From Viola odorata (taxonomy: Eukaryota > Streptophyta > Magnoliopsida > Malpighiales > Violaceae), in contig OY829545.1 in the NCBI GenBank assembly GCA_963691705.1, positions 36,567,475 to 36,631,474 on the forward strand: DNA of 64,000 bases, read 5' to 3'. The notes under the pieces are model-generated. The model worked only from the letters and a program-made list of their open reading frames with translations. It had not been told where the DNA came from and did no database searches. The position numbers were made by a program, and so were the translations under genes. Each line of letters begins with the position of its first letter. Position 1 is the first letter of the stretch. Below are positions 21,335 through 33,717 of the stretch, in pieces.

Positions 21335-22923
21335 ATGTCATACATGCAATGGTCTTTGAGGCAAGATTATCATGATGATGCCTATTTGAGGCAAGGGCAG
21401 TATGATAGTCGTGAAAGGAGGAAGATCTCGGTTGGTTTGAGGGCTAAGGCTGAGACATATAACAAAAGGGAGTCAAGGGTAAGACTTCCGCCTTTCGAAG
21501 CAGTGTATGGTCCGAATGCTTACTTGGATTTGGAGCAAGATGTACAATCTATTTTTCGCTGCCATGATTATTCAGGAAGGAAGTAAGTGAGGTTAGCATC
21601 AGCTGCGTTTAGCGGGTATGCAAGGAATTGGTGGGATCAGCTCAATCACAAGAGAGTGACTATCTACTTAGATCCAATTGAGGATTGGAGCGAGATAAAT
21701 GGGTGATGAGGCAGCGGTTTGTTCCTAATCACTTCAGCCGTGAGCTCCTCCATAAGTTACAGACCTTGACACAAGGAAATAAGAGTGTTGAAGAGTACTT
21801 TAATGAGATGGAGATTTCTTTGGAGAGAGCGCAAGTCAAGGAGACCAAAAAGGAGACGATGGCAAGATTCTTCGAAGGCCTCAACCACGAGATAATAGAT
21901 CCACTACATTACACTGAGTTCTTCTACTTAGAGGATATGTTACAAGAGGCGATCAGAATAGAGAAGCAAAGGAAGAAGAGGTCTCTTTATCCTAGTATCA
22001 GGCCTACTAAGTCAGAGGCGAAAGATGATGCTGCGCAAGATTCGAGGACGAATCTTCCCGAAGAAGGGGAGAATGATATGGATCCAAGAACGGAATTTTC
22101 TATAATCAAAGTTCAAGCATTCGAGGTCTATGAAGACAAGTTCCCTATTCAAGAAGAGAAGTCCATTACATGTCTAGGTGCAGAAGTGAGTGAGCGAGAA
22201 AAAGAAACGGGCTTAAAAGAACCCAAAGTCTTACAGAAGACTAATCAAAACAGCCCCCATGAAAAGAGTGAGCATGGGTTAACTAATTCTTCTTCTTCTT
22301 ATGTATTCTCTTTAGGGCAGCGAGAGCAGGATGTTTTGAAGGAGAAGGAGTTGTCTAAGTTGCAACAATTGGAGTTGGATGCCTTGGGTAATCCCTTTCC
22401 TTCATGTGTTTCCTTTCTTGATTCTAATAGAATTGTTGTCTTAAAAGAATCAGATTCGAGGGCGAATCTTTTCGAAGGGGAAGGGTATGATACGATCCTA
22501 GCCCCATGGTTAACCCCAGTGAGGTTAATACAACCTCTATACATGGAGACAAGGCAGGAGACGCTGCTTGATCAAGTCTTCACGCATATGATGACATGGA
22601 AGGTGGCTTGGAGGAACCTAGCGCAAGGTTTGACATCCATCCGAGTCAACCCTTGGAAGAACGGCGTCAATAACATATCCAGAACATATACAAGACCTAT
22701 TGGAGTCTTAGGAAGGCTGTGTCCAAGTTTCAGAGCATTCAAACAAGTAGATCTCAAGGAGATTCGAGATGACAATCTCGCACACAGCAGTTCTAGGAGC
22801 AGATGCAATAGGAAACTTCGTCGGAACTCAGCCGGCTCTGTACAGGTCCAAATCATGCGATCGACTGCTCGTTGGAAACTTCAGGATGTTAGCTTTCATT
22901 TGGGACAAGATTTAGCTCATTAG
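21335..22923 (+). pseudogene. gag, array copy 6, stop plus frameshift
   Basis: The first 83 codons end at TAA (AGGAAGTAAGTGAGG for AGGAAGAAAGTGAGG) at 21584-21586. The one-base loss at about 21693 (GAGATAAATGGG) shifts the frame again. Behind it 412 codons are open, reading the rest of gag and into LTR G and ending at 22923. Both lesions are shared with copies 7 and 8, so they were inherited by duplication. The linker hairpin near 22257 is intact. Confidence 0.9.
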
Positions 22924-23604
22924 GCCCAGTGGTTTGAATGTTATGGACGTAACCATTATGATGCGCAGTCTGTACGCGAGACAACATACGACTTGAAGTT
23001 TCGGCCCAAACCTTGGCCCGATGATGGACAACTCGACATGAGCTGCTGGAATGTATTTAAATATATTTATATTTACTTTAATTAGTCTCCTTAATTAATT
23101 AGTTAAATAATGGCAACAACCTTTGTTTCCATTTATTTAATTAATTAGTTAATCAGTTTATTTAAATTAGTTAATTATGTCAATTACCTTATTTAGAACT
23201 CCTACTTCTATTACTATTAGGGTTTCCTTGTAACCTTATATAAGGAGCCGCTTGGCCTCCTTAGAAACTTGGCTGATTATTTATAAAGATATTTTCTTAT
23301 ATTCTCTGCCCTTTTTGCGTTCAACAACGAATGAACCTTGTTCTTCTTGAGTCTTGTAAGCTTGAGTCATTCCAAGTAAAACCCGAAATTACTTCCATTA
23401 ATTGTCTGTTCTAGGTTGATATCCGCAAGGGATATAGGCTTAGCGATTCAATTATGATCCTTCCTTATTCGAGTTAGGTTGGTTGATGCTTAGCGATCAA
23501 CAAGCTTAATTGCTTAAGAAAGTTATCCATTCCGTAGGGAAATCCCGTCTTGAACAACGATCAGCATTGCTGCTACGTCTCCTTTACAAACAAGGATCGT
23601 ATCA
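22488..23604 (+). mobile_element. LTR G of the gag-only array
   Basis: 1117 bp, TGATACGATCC to GATCGTATCA. Same layout as LTR E. Confidence 0.93.
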
Positions 23605-24134
23605 GCTGGTAGCGGAGCTTAAAGGCGTTCAAAGATTGGTAACTATCTTATCTATCCTTACTGTTTTTATTTCATTTTATTTGAGTTGTTGTAAAAACAA
23701 TTCGCCAAAGTATAAGCGATTTATATCAGTCAAAAAAAAAAAAAAACAACCCACCAAAGTGTCAGTGTCGAAATCATATTTCAATATATACCTATTGGAG
23801 TCCAATTTCTATGAGTCTTAGTTCGTTCGAAAGCCCTATCTGTCAGGAGTCTGGATCAAGAAGAATCGCGTGATTCGGACAAAGGAGTCAAAAGCTATAG
23901 TCGATTTACTAAATTGTGTTTTCTGCCAAATTCTGCACAATTTCTGTCAAGTCGAAAATTGAATTTTAATATATAGCTACTGAAGTTAGATTTTAGTGAA
24001 AAAGGATCCGTTGGTAAGCTGAGTCTGTTAGGTTTCCAAATCAAGAAGAATCCAGTGATTTGGACACCGTAGTCAAAACCTGTGCTTGAATTACTACACT
24101 GTGTTCGCCGAAACCGAATTCTATACCTTATATA

Positions 24135-25723
24135 ATGTCATACATGCAATGGTCTTTGAGGCAAGATTATCATGATGATGCCTATTTGAGGCAAGGGCAG
24201 TATGATAGTCGTGAAAGGAGGAAGATCTCGGTTGGTTTGAGGGCTAAGGCTGAGACATATAACAAAGGGGAGTCAAGGGTAAGACTTCCGCCTTTCGAAG
24301 CAGTGTATGGTCCGAATGCTTACTTGGATTTGGAGCAAGATGTACAATCTATTTTTCGCTGCCATGATTATTCAGGAAGGAAGTAAGTGAGGTTAGCATC
24401 AGCTGCGTTTAGCGGGTATGCAAGGAATTGGTGGGATCAGCTCAATCACAAGAGAGTGACTATCTACTTAGATCCAATTGAGGATTGGAGCGAGATAAAT
24501 GGGTGATGAGGCAGCGGTTTGTTCCTAATCACTTCAGCCGTGAGCTCCTCCATAAGTTACAGACCTTGACACAAGGAAATAAGAGTGTTGAAGAGTACTT
24601 TAATGAGATGGAGATTTCTTTGGAGAGAGCGCAAGTCAAGGAGACCAAAAAGGAGACGATGGCAAGATTCTTCGAAGGCCTCAACCACGAGATAATAGAT
24701 CCACTACATTACACTGAGTTCTTCTACTTAGAGGATATGTTACAAGAGGCGATCAGAATAGAGAAGCAAAGGAAGAAGAGGTCTCTTTATCCTAGTATCA
24801 GGCCTACTAAGTCAGAGGCGAAAGATGATGCTGCGCAAGATTCGAGGACGAATCTTCCCGAAGAAGGGGAGAATGATATGGATCCAAGAACGGAATTTTC
24901 TATAATCAAAGTTCAAGCATTCGAGGTCTATGAAGACAAGTTCCCTATTCAAGAAGAGAAGTCCATTACATGTCTAGGTGCAGAAGTGAGTGAGCGAGAA
25001 AAAGAAACGGGCTTAAAAGAACCCAAAGTCTTACAGAAGACTAATCAAAACAGCCCCCATGAAAAGAGTGAGCATGGGTTAACTAATTCTTCTTCTTCTT
25101 ATGTATTCTCTTTAGGGCAGCGAGAGCATTATGTTTTGAAGGAGAAGGAGTTGTCTAAGTTGCAACAATTGGAGTTGGATGCCTTGGGTAATCCCTTTCC
25201 TTCATGTGTTTCCTTTCTTGATTCTAATAGAATTGTTGTCTTAAAAGAATCAGATTCGAGGGCGAATCTTTTCGAAGGGGAAGGGTATGATACGATCCTA
25301 GCCCCATGGTTAACCCCAGTGAGGTTAATACAACCTCTATACATGGAGACAAGGCAGGAGACGCTGCTTGATCAAGTCTTCACGCATATGATGACATGGA
25401 AGGTGGCTTGGAGGAACCTAGCGCAAGGTTTGACATCCATCCGAGTCAACCCTTGGAAGAACGGCGTCAATAACATATCCAGAACATATACAAGACCTAT
25501 TGGAGTCTTAGGAAGGCTGTGTCCAAGTTTCAGAGCATTCAAACAAGTAGATCTCAAGGAGATTCGAGATGACAATCTCGCACACAGCAGTTCTAGGAGC
25601 AGATGCAATAGGAAACTTCGTCGGAACTCAGCCGGCTCTGTACAGGTCCAAATCATGCGATCGACTGCTCGTTGGAAACTTCAGGATGTTAGCTTTCATT
25701 TGGGACAAGATTTAGCTCATTAG
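24135..25723 (+). pseudogene. gag, array copy 7, near-identical to copy 6
   Basis: It lies exactly 2800 bp from copy 6 and carries the same TAA (24384-24386) and the same one-base loss. By eye the two differ in very few places (AACAAAGGGGAG for AACAAAAGGGAG near 24275; GAGCATTATG for GAGCAGGATG near 25128). It therefore looks like a very recent duplicate. The conserved stops mean neither copy can make full-length gag. Confidence 0.9.
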
Positions 25724-26404
25724 GCCCAGTGGTTTGAATGTTATGGACGTAACCATTATGATGCGCAGTCTGTACGCGAGACAACATACGACTTGAAGTT
25801 TCGGCCCAAACCTTGGCCCGATGATGGACAACTCGACATGAGCTGCTGGAATGTATTTAAATATATTTATATTTACTTTAATTAGTCTCCTTAATTAATT
25901 AGTTAAATAATGGCAACAACCTTTGTTTCCATTTATTTAATTAATTAGTTAATCAGTTTATTTAAATTAGTTAATTATGTCAATTACCTTATTTAGAACT
26001 CCTACTTCTATTACTATTAGGGTTTCCTTGTAACCTTATATAAGGAGCCGCTTGGCCTCCTTAGAAACTTGGCTGATTATTTATAAAGATATTTTCTTAT
26101 ATTCTCTGCCCTTTTTGCGTTCAACAACGAATGAACCTTGTTCTTCTTGAGTCTTGTAAGCTTGAGTCATTCCAAGTAAAACCCGAAATTACTTCCATTA
26201 ATTGTCTGTTCTAGGTTGATATCCGCAAGGGATATAGGCTTAGCGATTCAATTATGATCCTTCCTTATTCGAGTTAGGTTGGTTGATGCTTAGCGATCAA
26301 CAAGCTTAATTGCTTAAGAAAGTTATCCATTCCGTAGGGAAATCCCGTCTTGAACAACGATCAGCATTGCTGCTACGTCTCCTTTACAAACAAGGATCGT
26401 ATCA
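25288..26404 (+). mobile_element. LTR H of the gag-only array
   Basis: 1117 bp. I found no difference from LTR G on reading the two side by side. Confidence 0.93.
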
Positions 26405-26934
26405 GCTGGTAGCGGAGCTTAAAGGCGTTCAAAGATTGGTAACTATCTTATCTATCCTTACTGTTTTTATTTCATTTTATTTGAGTTGTTGTAAAAACAA
26501 TTCGCCAAAGTATAAGCGATTTATATCAGTCAAAAAAAAAAAAAAACAACCCACCAAAGTGTCAGTGTCGAAATCATATTTCAATATATACCTATTGGAG
26601 TCCAATTTCTATGAGTCTTAGTTCGTTCGAAAGCCCTATCTGTCAGGAGTCTGGATCAAGAAGAATCGCGTGATTCGGACAAAGGAGTCAAAAGCTATAG
26701 TCGATTTACTAAATTGTGTTTTCTGCCAAATTCTGCACAATTTCTGTCAAGTCGAAAATTGAATTTTAATATATAGCTACTGAAGTTAGATTTTAGTGAA
26801 AAAGGATCCGTTGGTAAGCTGAGTCTGTTAGGTTTCCAAATCAAGAAGAATCCAGTGATTTGGACACCGTAGTCAAAACCTGTGCTTGAATTACTACACT
26901 GTGTTCGCCGAAACCGAATTCTATACCTTATATA

Positions 26935-28523
26935 ATGTCATACATGCAATGGTCTTTGAGGCAAGATTATGATGATGATGCCTATTTGAGGCAAGGGCAG
27001 TATGATAGTCGTGAAAGGAGGAAGATCTCGGTTGGTTTGAGGGCTAAGGCTGAGACATATAACAAAGGTGAGTCAAGGGTAAGACTTCCGCCTTTCGAAG
27101 CAGTGTATGGTCCGAATGCTTACTTGGATTTGGAGCAAGATGTACAATCTATTTTTCACTGCCATGATTATTCAGGAAGGAAGTAAGTGAGGTTAGCATC
27201 AGCTGCGTTTAGCGGGTATGCAAGGGATTGGTGGGATCAGCTCAATCACAAGAGAGTGACTATCTGCTTAGATCCAATTGAGGATTGGAGCGAGATAAAT
27301 GGGTGATGAGGCAGCGGTTTGTTCCTAATCACTTCAGCCGTGAGCTCCTCCATAAGTTACAGACCTTGACACAAGGAAATAAGAGTGTTGAAGAGTACTT
27401 TAATGAGATGGAGATTGGTTTGGAGAGAGCGCAAGTCAAGGAGACCAAAAAGGAGACGATGGCAAGATTCTTCGAAGGCCTCAACCACGAGATAATAGAT
27501 CCACTGCATTACACTGAGTTCTTCTACTTAGAGGATATGTTACAAGAGGCGATCAGAATAGAGAAGCAAAGGAAGAAGAGGTCTCTTTATCCTAGTATCA
27601 GGCCTACTAAGTCAGAGGCGAAAGATGATGCTGCGCAAGATTCGAGGACGAATCTTCCCGAAGAAGGGGAGAATGATATGGATCCAAGAACGGAATTTTC
27701 TATAATCAAAGTTCAAGCATTCGAGGTCTATGAAGACAAGTTCCCTATTCAAGAAGAGAAGTCCATTACATGTCTAGGTGCAGAAGTGAGTGAGCGAGAA
27801 AAAGAAACGGGCTTAAAAGAACCCAAAGTCTTACAGAAGACTAATCAAAACAGCCCCCATGAAAAGAGTGGGCATGGGTTAACTAATTCTTCTTCTTCTT
27901 ATGTATTCTCTTTAGGGCAGCGAGAGCAGGATGTTTTGAAGGAGAAGGAGTTGTCTAAGTTGCAACAATTGGAGTTGGATGCCTTGGGTAATCCCTTTCC
28001 TTCATGTGTTTCCTTTCTTGATTCTAATAGAATTGTTGTCTTAAAAGAATCAGATTCGAGGGCGAATCTTTTCGAAGGGGAAGGGTATGATACGATCCTA
28101 GCCCCATGGTTAACCCCAGTGAGGTTAATACAACCTCTATACATGGAGACAAGGCAGGAGACGCTGCTTGATCAAGTCTTCACGCATATGATGACATGGA
28201 AGGTGGCTTGGAGGAACCTAGCGCAAGGTTTGACATCCATCCGAGTCAACCCTTGGAAGAACGGCGTCAATAACATATCCAGAACATATACAAGACCTAA
28301 TGGAGTCTTAGGAAGGCTGTGTCCAAGTTTCAGAGCATTCGGACAAGTAGATCTCAAGGAGATTCGAGATGACAATCTCGCACACAGTAGTTCTAGGAGC
28401 AGACGCAATAGGAAACTTCGTCAGAACTCAGCCGGCTCTGTACAGGTCCAAATCATGCGATCGACCGCTCGTTGGAAACTTCAGGATGTTAGCGTTCATT
28501 TGGCACCAGATTCAGCTCATTAG
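26935..28523 (+). pseudogene. gag, array copy 8
   Basis: Same TAA (27184-27186) and one-base loss as copies 6 and 7, again at a spacing of 2800 bp. It has more private differences (GATTATGATGATGATG, TTTTTCACTGCC, CAAGGGATTGG, GAGATTGGTTTGG, AGTGGGCATGGG). The last of these lies in the loop of the linker hairpin and leaves the stem intact. The frame reads into LTR I up to 28523. Confidence 0.9.
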
Positions 28524-28859
28524 GCCCAGTGGTTTGAATGTTATGGACGTAAACATTATGATGCGCAGTCTGTGCGCGAGACAACATACGACTTGAAGTT
28601 TCGGCCCAAACCTTGGCCCGATGATGGAGAACTCGACATGAGCTGCTGGAATGTATTTAAATATATTTATATTTACTTTAATTAGTTTCCTTAATTAATT
28701 AGTTAAATAATGGCAATAACCTTTGTTTCCATTTATTTAATTAATTAGTTAATCAATTTATTTAAATTAGTTAATTAAGTCAATTACCTTATTTAGAACT
28801 CCTACGTCTATTACTATTAGGGTTTCCTGGTAACCTTATATAAGGAGCCGCTTGGCCTC
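28088..28859 (+). mobile_element. LTR I, left part, cut by the Athila-like element
   Basis: It begins TGATACGATCC and runs past the TATA box to GCTTGGCCTC, where the Athila-like LTR (TGATTGATTG) starts. The rest of this LTR resumes at 43781. Confidence 0.9.
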
Positions 28860-30335
28860 TGATTGATTGTTATTCCACTTAGTTTTATTGTCTCTTTACT
28901 TGGGTTTTGAGATAATAAACATGCTGCTTTGATGCTTTTTCCTTCCTTTTTCTAGTATTACACTTGAATGATCAGGATTAGGAAAAGGAGCGAAAAGGCC
29001 AAGGATTAGAGCTCAATCGATCATGCTGGCTTGGCAGACTTTCTGCTGATGCATTCCGACTCATCTCAAGGCCCTGAGATGAGGCTGCCGTGACGTTCCC
29101 AGATCTGGACAGCACTCACCATGATTATGCGCGCCGCAATTATTTTCGCATGAGTGCGTTTCCTGTCTCCTTGGGCGCCGTTTTTAGAGCTTCTAAGCTT
29201 CTTGGGTTCCGATATCATTCCTCCCACTCCTAACAAGTTCATAGAAGACAAAAACAACATTCTCCTTGTGTTTTGGAAGAATAATTCCACACTTGGACAT
29301 GCTTCTTGAAGGCCAAAACGGGAGTGACTTGTTAGTGGGAGCTGTCTCACCTTTGAGAGGAACATCTTGGCGCCAAGGAGGACCATTAATACTGATCAGA
29401 ACGGCAGGGGAAGGCATCGGACAGTAGCAAGGAGTTAGAGAAGAAAATCAGCTTTTCACACATTTTCTAGATTTTCCAGCATTTCTTCATTTTCATTTCT
29501 AAACTTTTTGTATTATTTCCATTATGTTTTGTAGCTAAAAACCTCCATCTCTGGTAGAGATTTAGAGGTTGACAATTCCAGAAACGTTGTGAGACTTATT
29601 GAACTTAATTAAAAACGTTTTCATATCTCTTTTTTTGCTTGATTTAACGTCAATTTGATTGTGTTGTATTTGAGCTTGATCAACTTGGATTTTGGCACAA
29701 TTGATTACAGTAGAATCACTCTAATGCCGCGTTTCTGCATTAGAGAGAACCCGAGTGGACAACTAGTGGATAGGGTGGTATCCTCCTTGAAACTAGAAGG
29801 AGTTAAGGGTTAGCTTTGAGGTCAATGGACTGCAAGTGCGTCCATCTCAAGGTCTAGGGAAGGGCCTTCCTAATCATATCAACAAACTAGCAATCCTTGA
29901 TTGTTAAGGGAGTTAGGGTCAATCAAGGAGCTTCTCCTTGAGTGACTTGAGTAGGAGGAGGCTTGGAGATCGCCCCTGGATGTATCTCTATAACTTCCCT
30001 ATGTAAATTGTTTTGAAAATACTTTTGTCAATGATCAACATCTTGGAATTGTCACTTCGTTAATATCTCTACCAGGGATACTTTTCCCAACTGATTTTCC
30101 TCCTATTTCAACTGTTCATTTGTATGCAACCTCTGTTCATTTCATTATATTTCTATTTTTACGCAAACCAAACCCCCAAAACTTGGTTCTCTACTTGGTC
30201 GTTTATTAAGAAAAGCACGAATCAGTCAAGCTTGTCTCTGTGGGATCGATCCTCTCACCACTATCTGCATTTATTTGTAGCATAGCACTGAGTTGAACTT
30301 ATAACTTTTATGCAGGGCATGCGACGACTCTGTCA
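28860..30335 (+). mobile_element. 5' LTR of Athila-like element 1
   Basis: Starts TGATTGATTG. The likely end is TGTCA at 30335, five bases before the primer site. Near 29060-29083 it contains one of the dispersed palindromes of this element (CATCTCAAGGCCCTGAGATG). No coding sequence. The two ~100-aa minus-strand frames inside are not genes. Confidence 0.88.
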
Positions 30336-30340
30336 TAAAT

Positions 30341-30358
30341 TGGCGCCGTTGCCGGGGA
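30341..30358 (+). promoter_or_regulatory. Primer binding site, tRNA-Asp type
   Basis: TGGCGCCGTTGCCGGGGA is the primer site known from Athila and related plant elements, complementary to the 3' end of tRNA-Asp. Confidence 0.92.
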
Positions 30359-30389
30359 CTACGTGTACTGATTTTTTGTTTTCTTGTTC

Positions 30390-31873
30390 ATGACCAGGTC
30401 GTCAAACTCGCAACCACTACCTTACATTCCAGAAATATCTAGAACAGAATCAACACTCAGACTCTCGAAGAGGAAGTTCTCTGAACTTTCCTCATCAGGA
30501 TCAGAAGCTGACCCATCTCAGGACCCTGAGATAGACCAACCAGTGGAACCAGAAATGACAGATCCTGTCGAACCCACCTTAAGAGAGCTCAATCAAGGAG
30601 CTGAACAGGAGTCTTTCCTGTGTATCAACTACCATCCAGTCCCCAATGACTGGGCCGTGAAGTCCAATGTTATGCATAACCTCAGTAAATTCAGAGGTCA
30701 TGCATCCGAAAATCCATACAAACACCTCCAAAAATTCCAGTTTGAATGTGATGCTTTGAAACCAGCCGGAGTGAGTCTTGAAAGAGCTAAGTTGAGAGCT
30801 TTTCCATGGTCCCTAGAGGACTCAGCCAAGAATTGGTTCTTCAGTTTGCCTCACAACTCCATTAACACTTGGGCTGACATGGCTGCTACTTTTCTAAAGA
30901 AATATTGGTCAGCTACTAAGGCTGGAGCAGCTAGGAAAAGTCTTGTTTCCATTCAGCAACGTGGAGATGAGTCTTTTGGCGAGTACCATCAGAGATTTAA
31001 AGACCTTCAAGAGGTCTGTCCAACTCATGGAGTGCCTGAACAATCACTCATCCAGTACTTTTATGATGGCATGTGCATCAAAGATAAAGAGAAACTCGAT
31101 TCAGCTGCTGGAGGAGCCTTGTTAGACTTAACACCAAGTCGAGCAAGAGCTCTCATTCAAACCTTGGCAGATAATTGCCAGCAGAATGGACCTCATGACC
31201 GCTCTACCCCTACCAGCAACGTGAATGTGGCCACCATAGAGAGACACATGGAAGAAGTGTCAGCTTTTATGAAGAATTTCCCAGCTACCATTGCCCAAAT
31301 GCAACAGATTCCACCTCAACAAGTTGTACCATGTGGAGTCTGCTGCCAAATTGGGCACATGACTCACGAATGCCCTCTCATTGCTGAACCAGTTGAACAA
31401 GCCAATGCCGCCATGCCTCACCAAGGCAACCAATACCCCAACTCCAGCAATCAAGGTTGGAAGAACTACCCACACTATGGATGGGCATCTCAGCAGAATC
31501 AACCTCCCTTTGAGTGGAAAAATTTCAAACAGAGGCCCCAGCAAAACAACCAAAATTACCAAAACAATCCACCCCCAACTCTACCTCAGCAGCCACAGTT
31601 GCCAGCACCTCCGCAGCCACTACAACTTACTGCTCCGCCGCCACAACCAATTGAGGAAACGCTTAAACAAATCCTGCAACCATTCATCCAAACTACCCAA
31701 GGAGTGATAGCTGACCTCCAAAAACAGATGGCACAGCTCACCATGAGCCAACAAAACACTTCAGGCCAGCTACCCTCGAACACAGTAGATAATCCCAAGC
31801 ACCTCAATGACATAACTCTAAGAAGTGGCAGAGATTTACCCCCCAGGGCAGGTCTATCTCAAGACCCTGAGAT
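30390..31873 (+). CDS. Athila-type gag, N-terminal part of gag-protease (interrupted)
   Basis: The first ATG of the frame is at 30390, 32 bases after the primer site. About 494 codons run to the insertion point. The order is an acidic N-terminus with SQDPEID, the capsid-like region (FLCINYHPVPNDW, LSKFRGHASENPYKHLQKF, KLRAFPWSLEDSAKNWFF, GEYHQRFKDLQEVCPTHG), and a zinc knuckle CGVCCQIGHMTHEC of the CX2CX4HX4C type near 31332-31374. A long Q/P-rich segment follows, then SGRDLPPRAGLSQDPEI. The frame is open up to the CRM-like insertion and continues in phase at 39796. Gag would form the particle and bind element RNA. The insertion prevents a normal product. The antisense frames at 31260-31813 are shadows. 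Confidence 0.9.
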
Positions 31874-33034
31874 TGTTGCGTTCCTTGTAGGCTAGAACGC
31901 CATCCTTAGATCGTTGTCCGACGACGTGGCTTTCATTGCGGAAAATAACTCGAAGAAGACACGTGAATCTCCAAGTCGCAATGCTTGGCACTCCACGCAG
32001 AATCCCTTGAGGATCTTGCGTCAAACCTTTGAATCTCCAAATCGCAATGCTTGGCAATCCAAAGAACGGATGACTCAATGAAAGGTGCTTTCAAGTTTTA
32101 CTTGACAAGCTAATCGAATGCACGAAACTCAATTAGTTGCAAGGTTCATCAAGAACAAGTGGATGATGATCCAAAGCAATCTGTTTTCAAATTTCAATAA
32201 TCAAGTCCCCTCAAAATAACATAGGCGGCTCCTTTTTAAAGAGGCGCTAAACCCTAATTCCAAAAATGGAAACTAGTTTAGTTTCTAAAAAATGAATTAA
32301 ACGAAAATGGCAACAAGCCACCCTTCCAAATAAGTTCTGAAACCCTAAAATAACATAAATAGAGTCTACTAAATAGGATAGAAGTGCAGGCGCCGCCGTT
32401 TAGGTCAAAAAGGCCCAAGTGGCTTTGCTTGCGGGTCCGCCGAATCACGTTTTAAGGAAACAAGGCGTTTTCCTTATTCCCTCGAGCGTTCCCACTGAAA
32501 CGTGGAGGGAAACTTCCTAACACATATATGAAGTTCTGGGCTGAATATTGTGCGAGGAAATATGCTCCAATCTTCAAAAGTCTCGGCAGTGGCTTTCGCT
32601 GTCCAATGCGGGCTTGTGATTTGGGCCTGTCCCAAATCCTTCGGGCGTTTCTCCTGATTTTTGGCCTGGACTCTTCTCTTGTATTATAAATGAACATGGT
32701 CTGGTCAAAAATAGGAGAAGGGTGCTGGTGGACCTAAAGGTCCGAGGTGGCCATGTGTAGCCCATCCGTAGGCGCGGACGCGGTGCGGATTAGGGTTACG
32801 AGGCGCGGCTGGGGTGCGCGCAGGCTGGCTTCCTCTGAGGCTGTCTCTGCCTTCAGTTCCATATGGATGAGGCTACTGAGCCTCACTTGTAGGGCGCGGG
32901 CCCTGGCACGAGTGATCGGACCCGTGGGCGGCAATGGGAGGCTTGCGGATGCATCCTCCAAGGCTCGGGCCTTGGCGCGGGTGGTTGAGCCTGCGGGTGC
33001 GTCACTAGGGTTGGCTCCGGCTGGGATCGTATCA
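31874..33034 (-). mobile_element. 3' LTR of the CRM-like element
   Basis: On the minus strand it runs from TGATACGATCCC (33034) to GAACGCAACA (31874). The last ~100 codons of the integrase frame lie inside it. By eye it differs from the 5' LTR at about 15 positions, mostly C/T or G/A changes. Confidence 0.92.
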
Positions 33035-33717
33035 TCCCCTCCATCTTGAGAAGGATTCGCCCTCGAATCCAGATCAGCAACATCCTCATCACCTGCATCA
33101 AACAACCGTAAGTCAGAAATATTAAAGGTTCCATGTATTGAACCATACTCACTTGGAAGGTCGAGGCGGTAAGCATTGTTGTTGATCTTCTCAACAATTT
33201 GAAACGGGCCATCTCCCCGTGGGGATAATTTTCCTTTCCTCTTCTCTGGAAATCTCTCACGTCTTAGGTGCAGCCACACCCAATCGCCAACTTGAAAGGA
33301 CGCGGTCTTGCGGCCTTCATTGTGCTTGCGCACTAGGCGCTCATTAGTGCGCTCAATGTTTGCCTTAGCCTTCACATGTATCTGTTTGATGTGTTCTGCC
33401 CGCTGCTGTCCATCTAAGTTAGAAACATCACTCAAAGGCAAAGGGGTCAAATCCATGGGAGTTAGCGGATTAAAGCCATAAACTACTTCAAAATGTGAAC
33501 AATTTGTAGTAGAATGGATTGAACGATTATAAGCAAACTCCATGAAAGGCAAATGACCAGTCCATTTAGAAACATGCTTGGTAACTAAAGAGCGTAAAAG
33601 AGACCCCACAGTACGGTTAACTACCTCAGTTTGGCCGTCGGTTTGAGGGTGACAAGAAGTCGAATACAACAATTTAGTTCCAAGGCGACTCCACAACACT
33701 CGCCAAAAGTGGCTCAA
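32734..33717 (-). CDS. Integrase C-terminal part (third frame segment), reading into the LTR
   Basis: This segment continues the integrase after a one-base shift at about 33715. It contains [15 protein letters not shown], which carries the glutamate of the D,D-35-E catalytic triad, then [22 protein letters not shown], an SH3-like [21 protein letters not shown], and [12 protein letters not shown]. Beyond that the frame passes [15 protein letters not shown], which is the pre-LTR hairpin and polypurine tract, and enters the 3' LTR for ~100 codons with repeated [17 protein letters not shown] see no chromodomain. The family inserts element cDNA into the genome. Alone this piece lacks the two catalytic aspartates and cannot work. 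Confidence 0.9.
   Translation of the reverse strand: MSHFWRVLWSRLGTKLLYSTSCHPQTDGQTEVVNRTVGSLLRSLVTKHVSKWTGHLPFMEFAYNRSIHSTTNCSHFEVVYGFNPLTPMDLTPLPLSDVSNLDGQQRAEHIKQIHVKAKANIERTNERLVRKHNEGRKTASFQVGDWVWLHLRRERFPEKRKGKLSPRGDGPFQIVEKINNNAYRLDLPSEYGSIHGTFNISDLRLFDAGDEDVADLDSRANPSQDGGDDTIPAGANPSDAPAGSTTRAKARALEDASASLPLPPTGPITRARARALQVRLSSLIHMELKAETASEEASLRAPQPRLVTLIRTASAPTDGLHMATSDL
33035..33069 (-). promoter_or_regulatory. Polypurine tract and pre-LTR hairpin of the CRM-like element
   Basis: On the minus strand GATTCG-AGGG-CGAATC (33069-33054), then 19 bases ending in the purine tract GATGGAGGGGA, then the LTR. Spacing, stem and loop are the same as in the gag-only array. Confidence 0.82.

Noticed and set aside
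31260..31562. Hydrophobic antisense frame of 100 codons
   Set aside because: It lies opposite the Q/P-rich part of Athila gag, whose codon pattern produces it.
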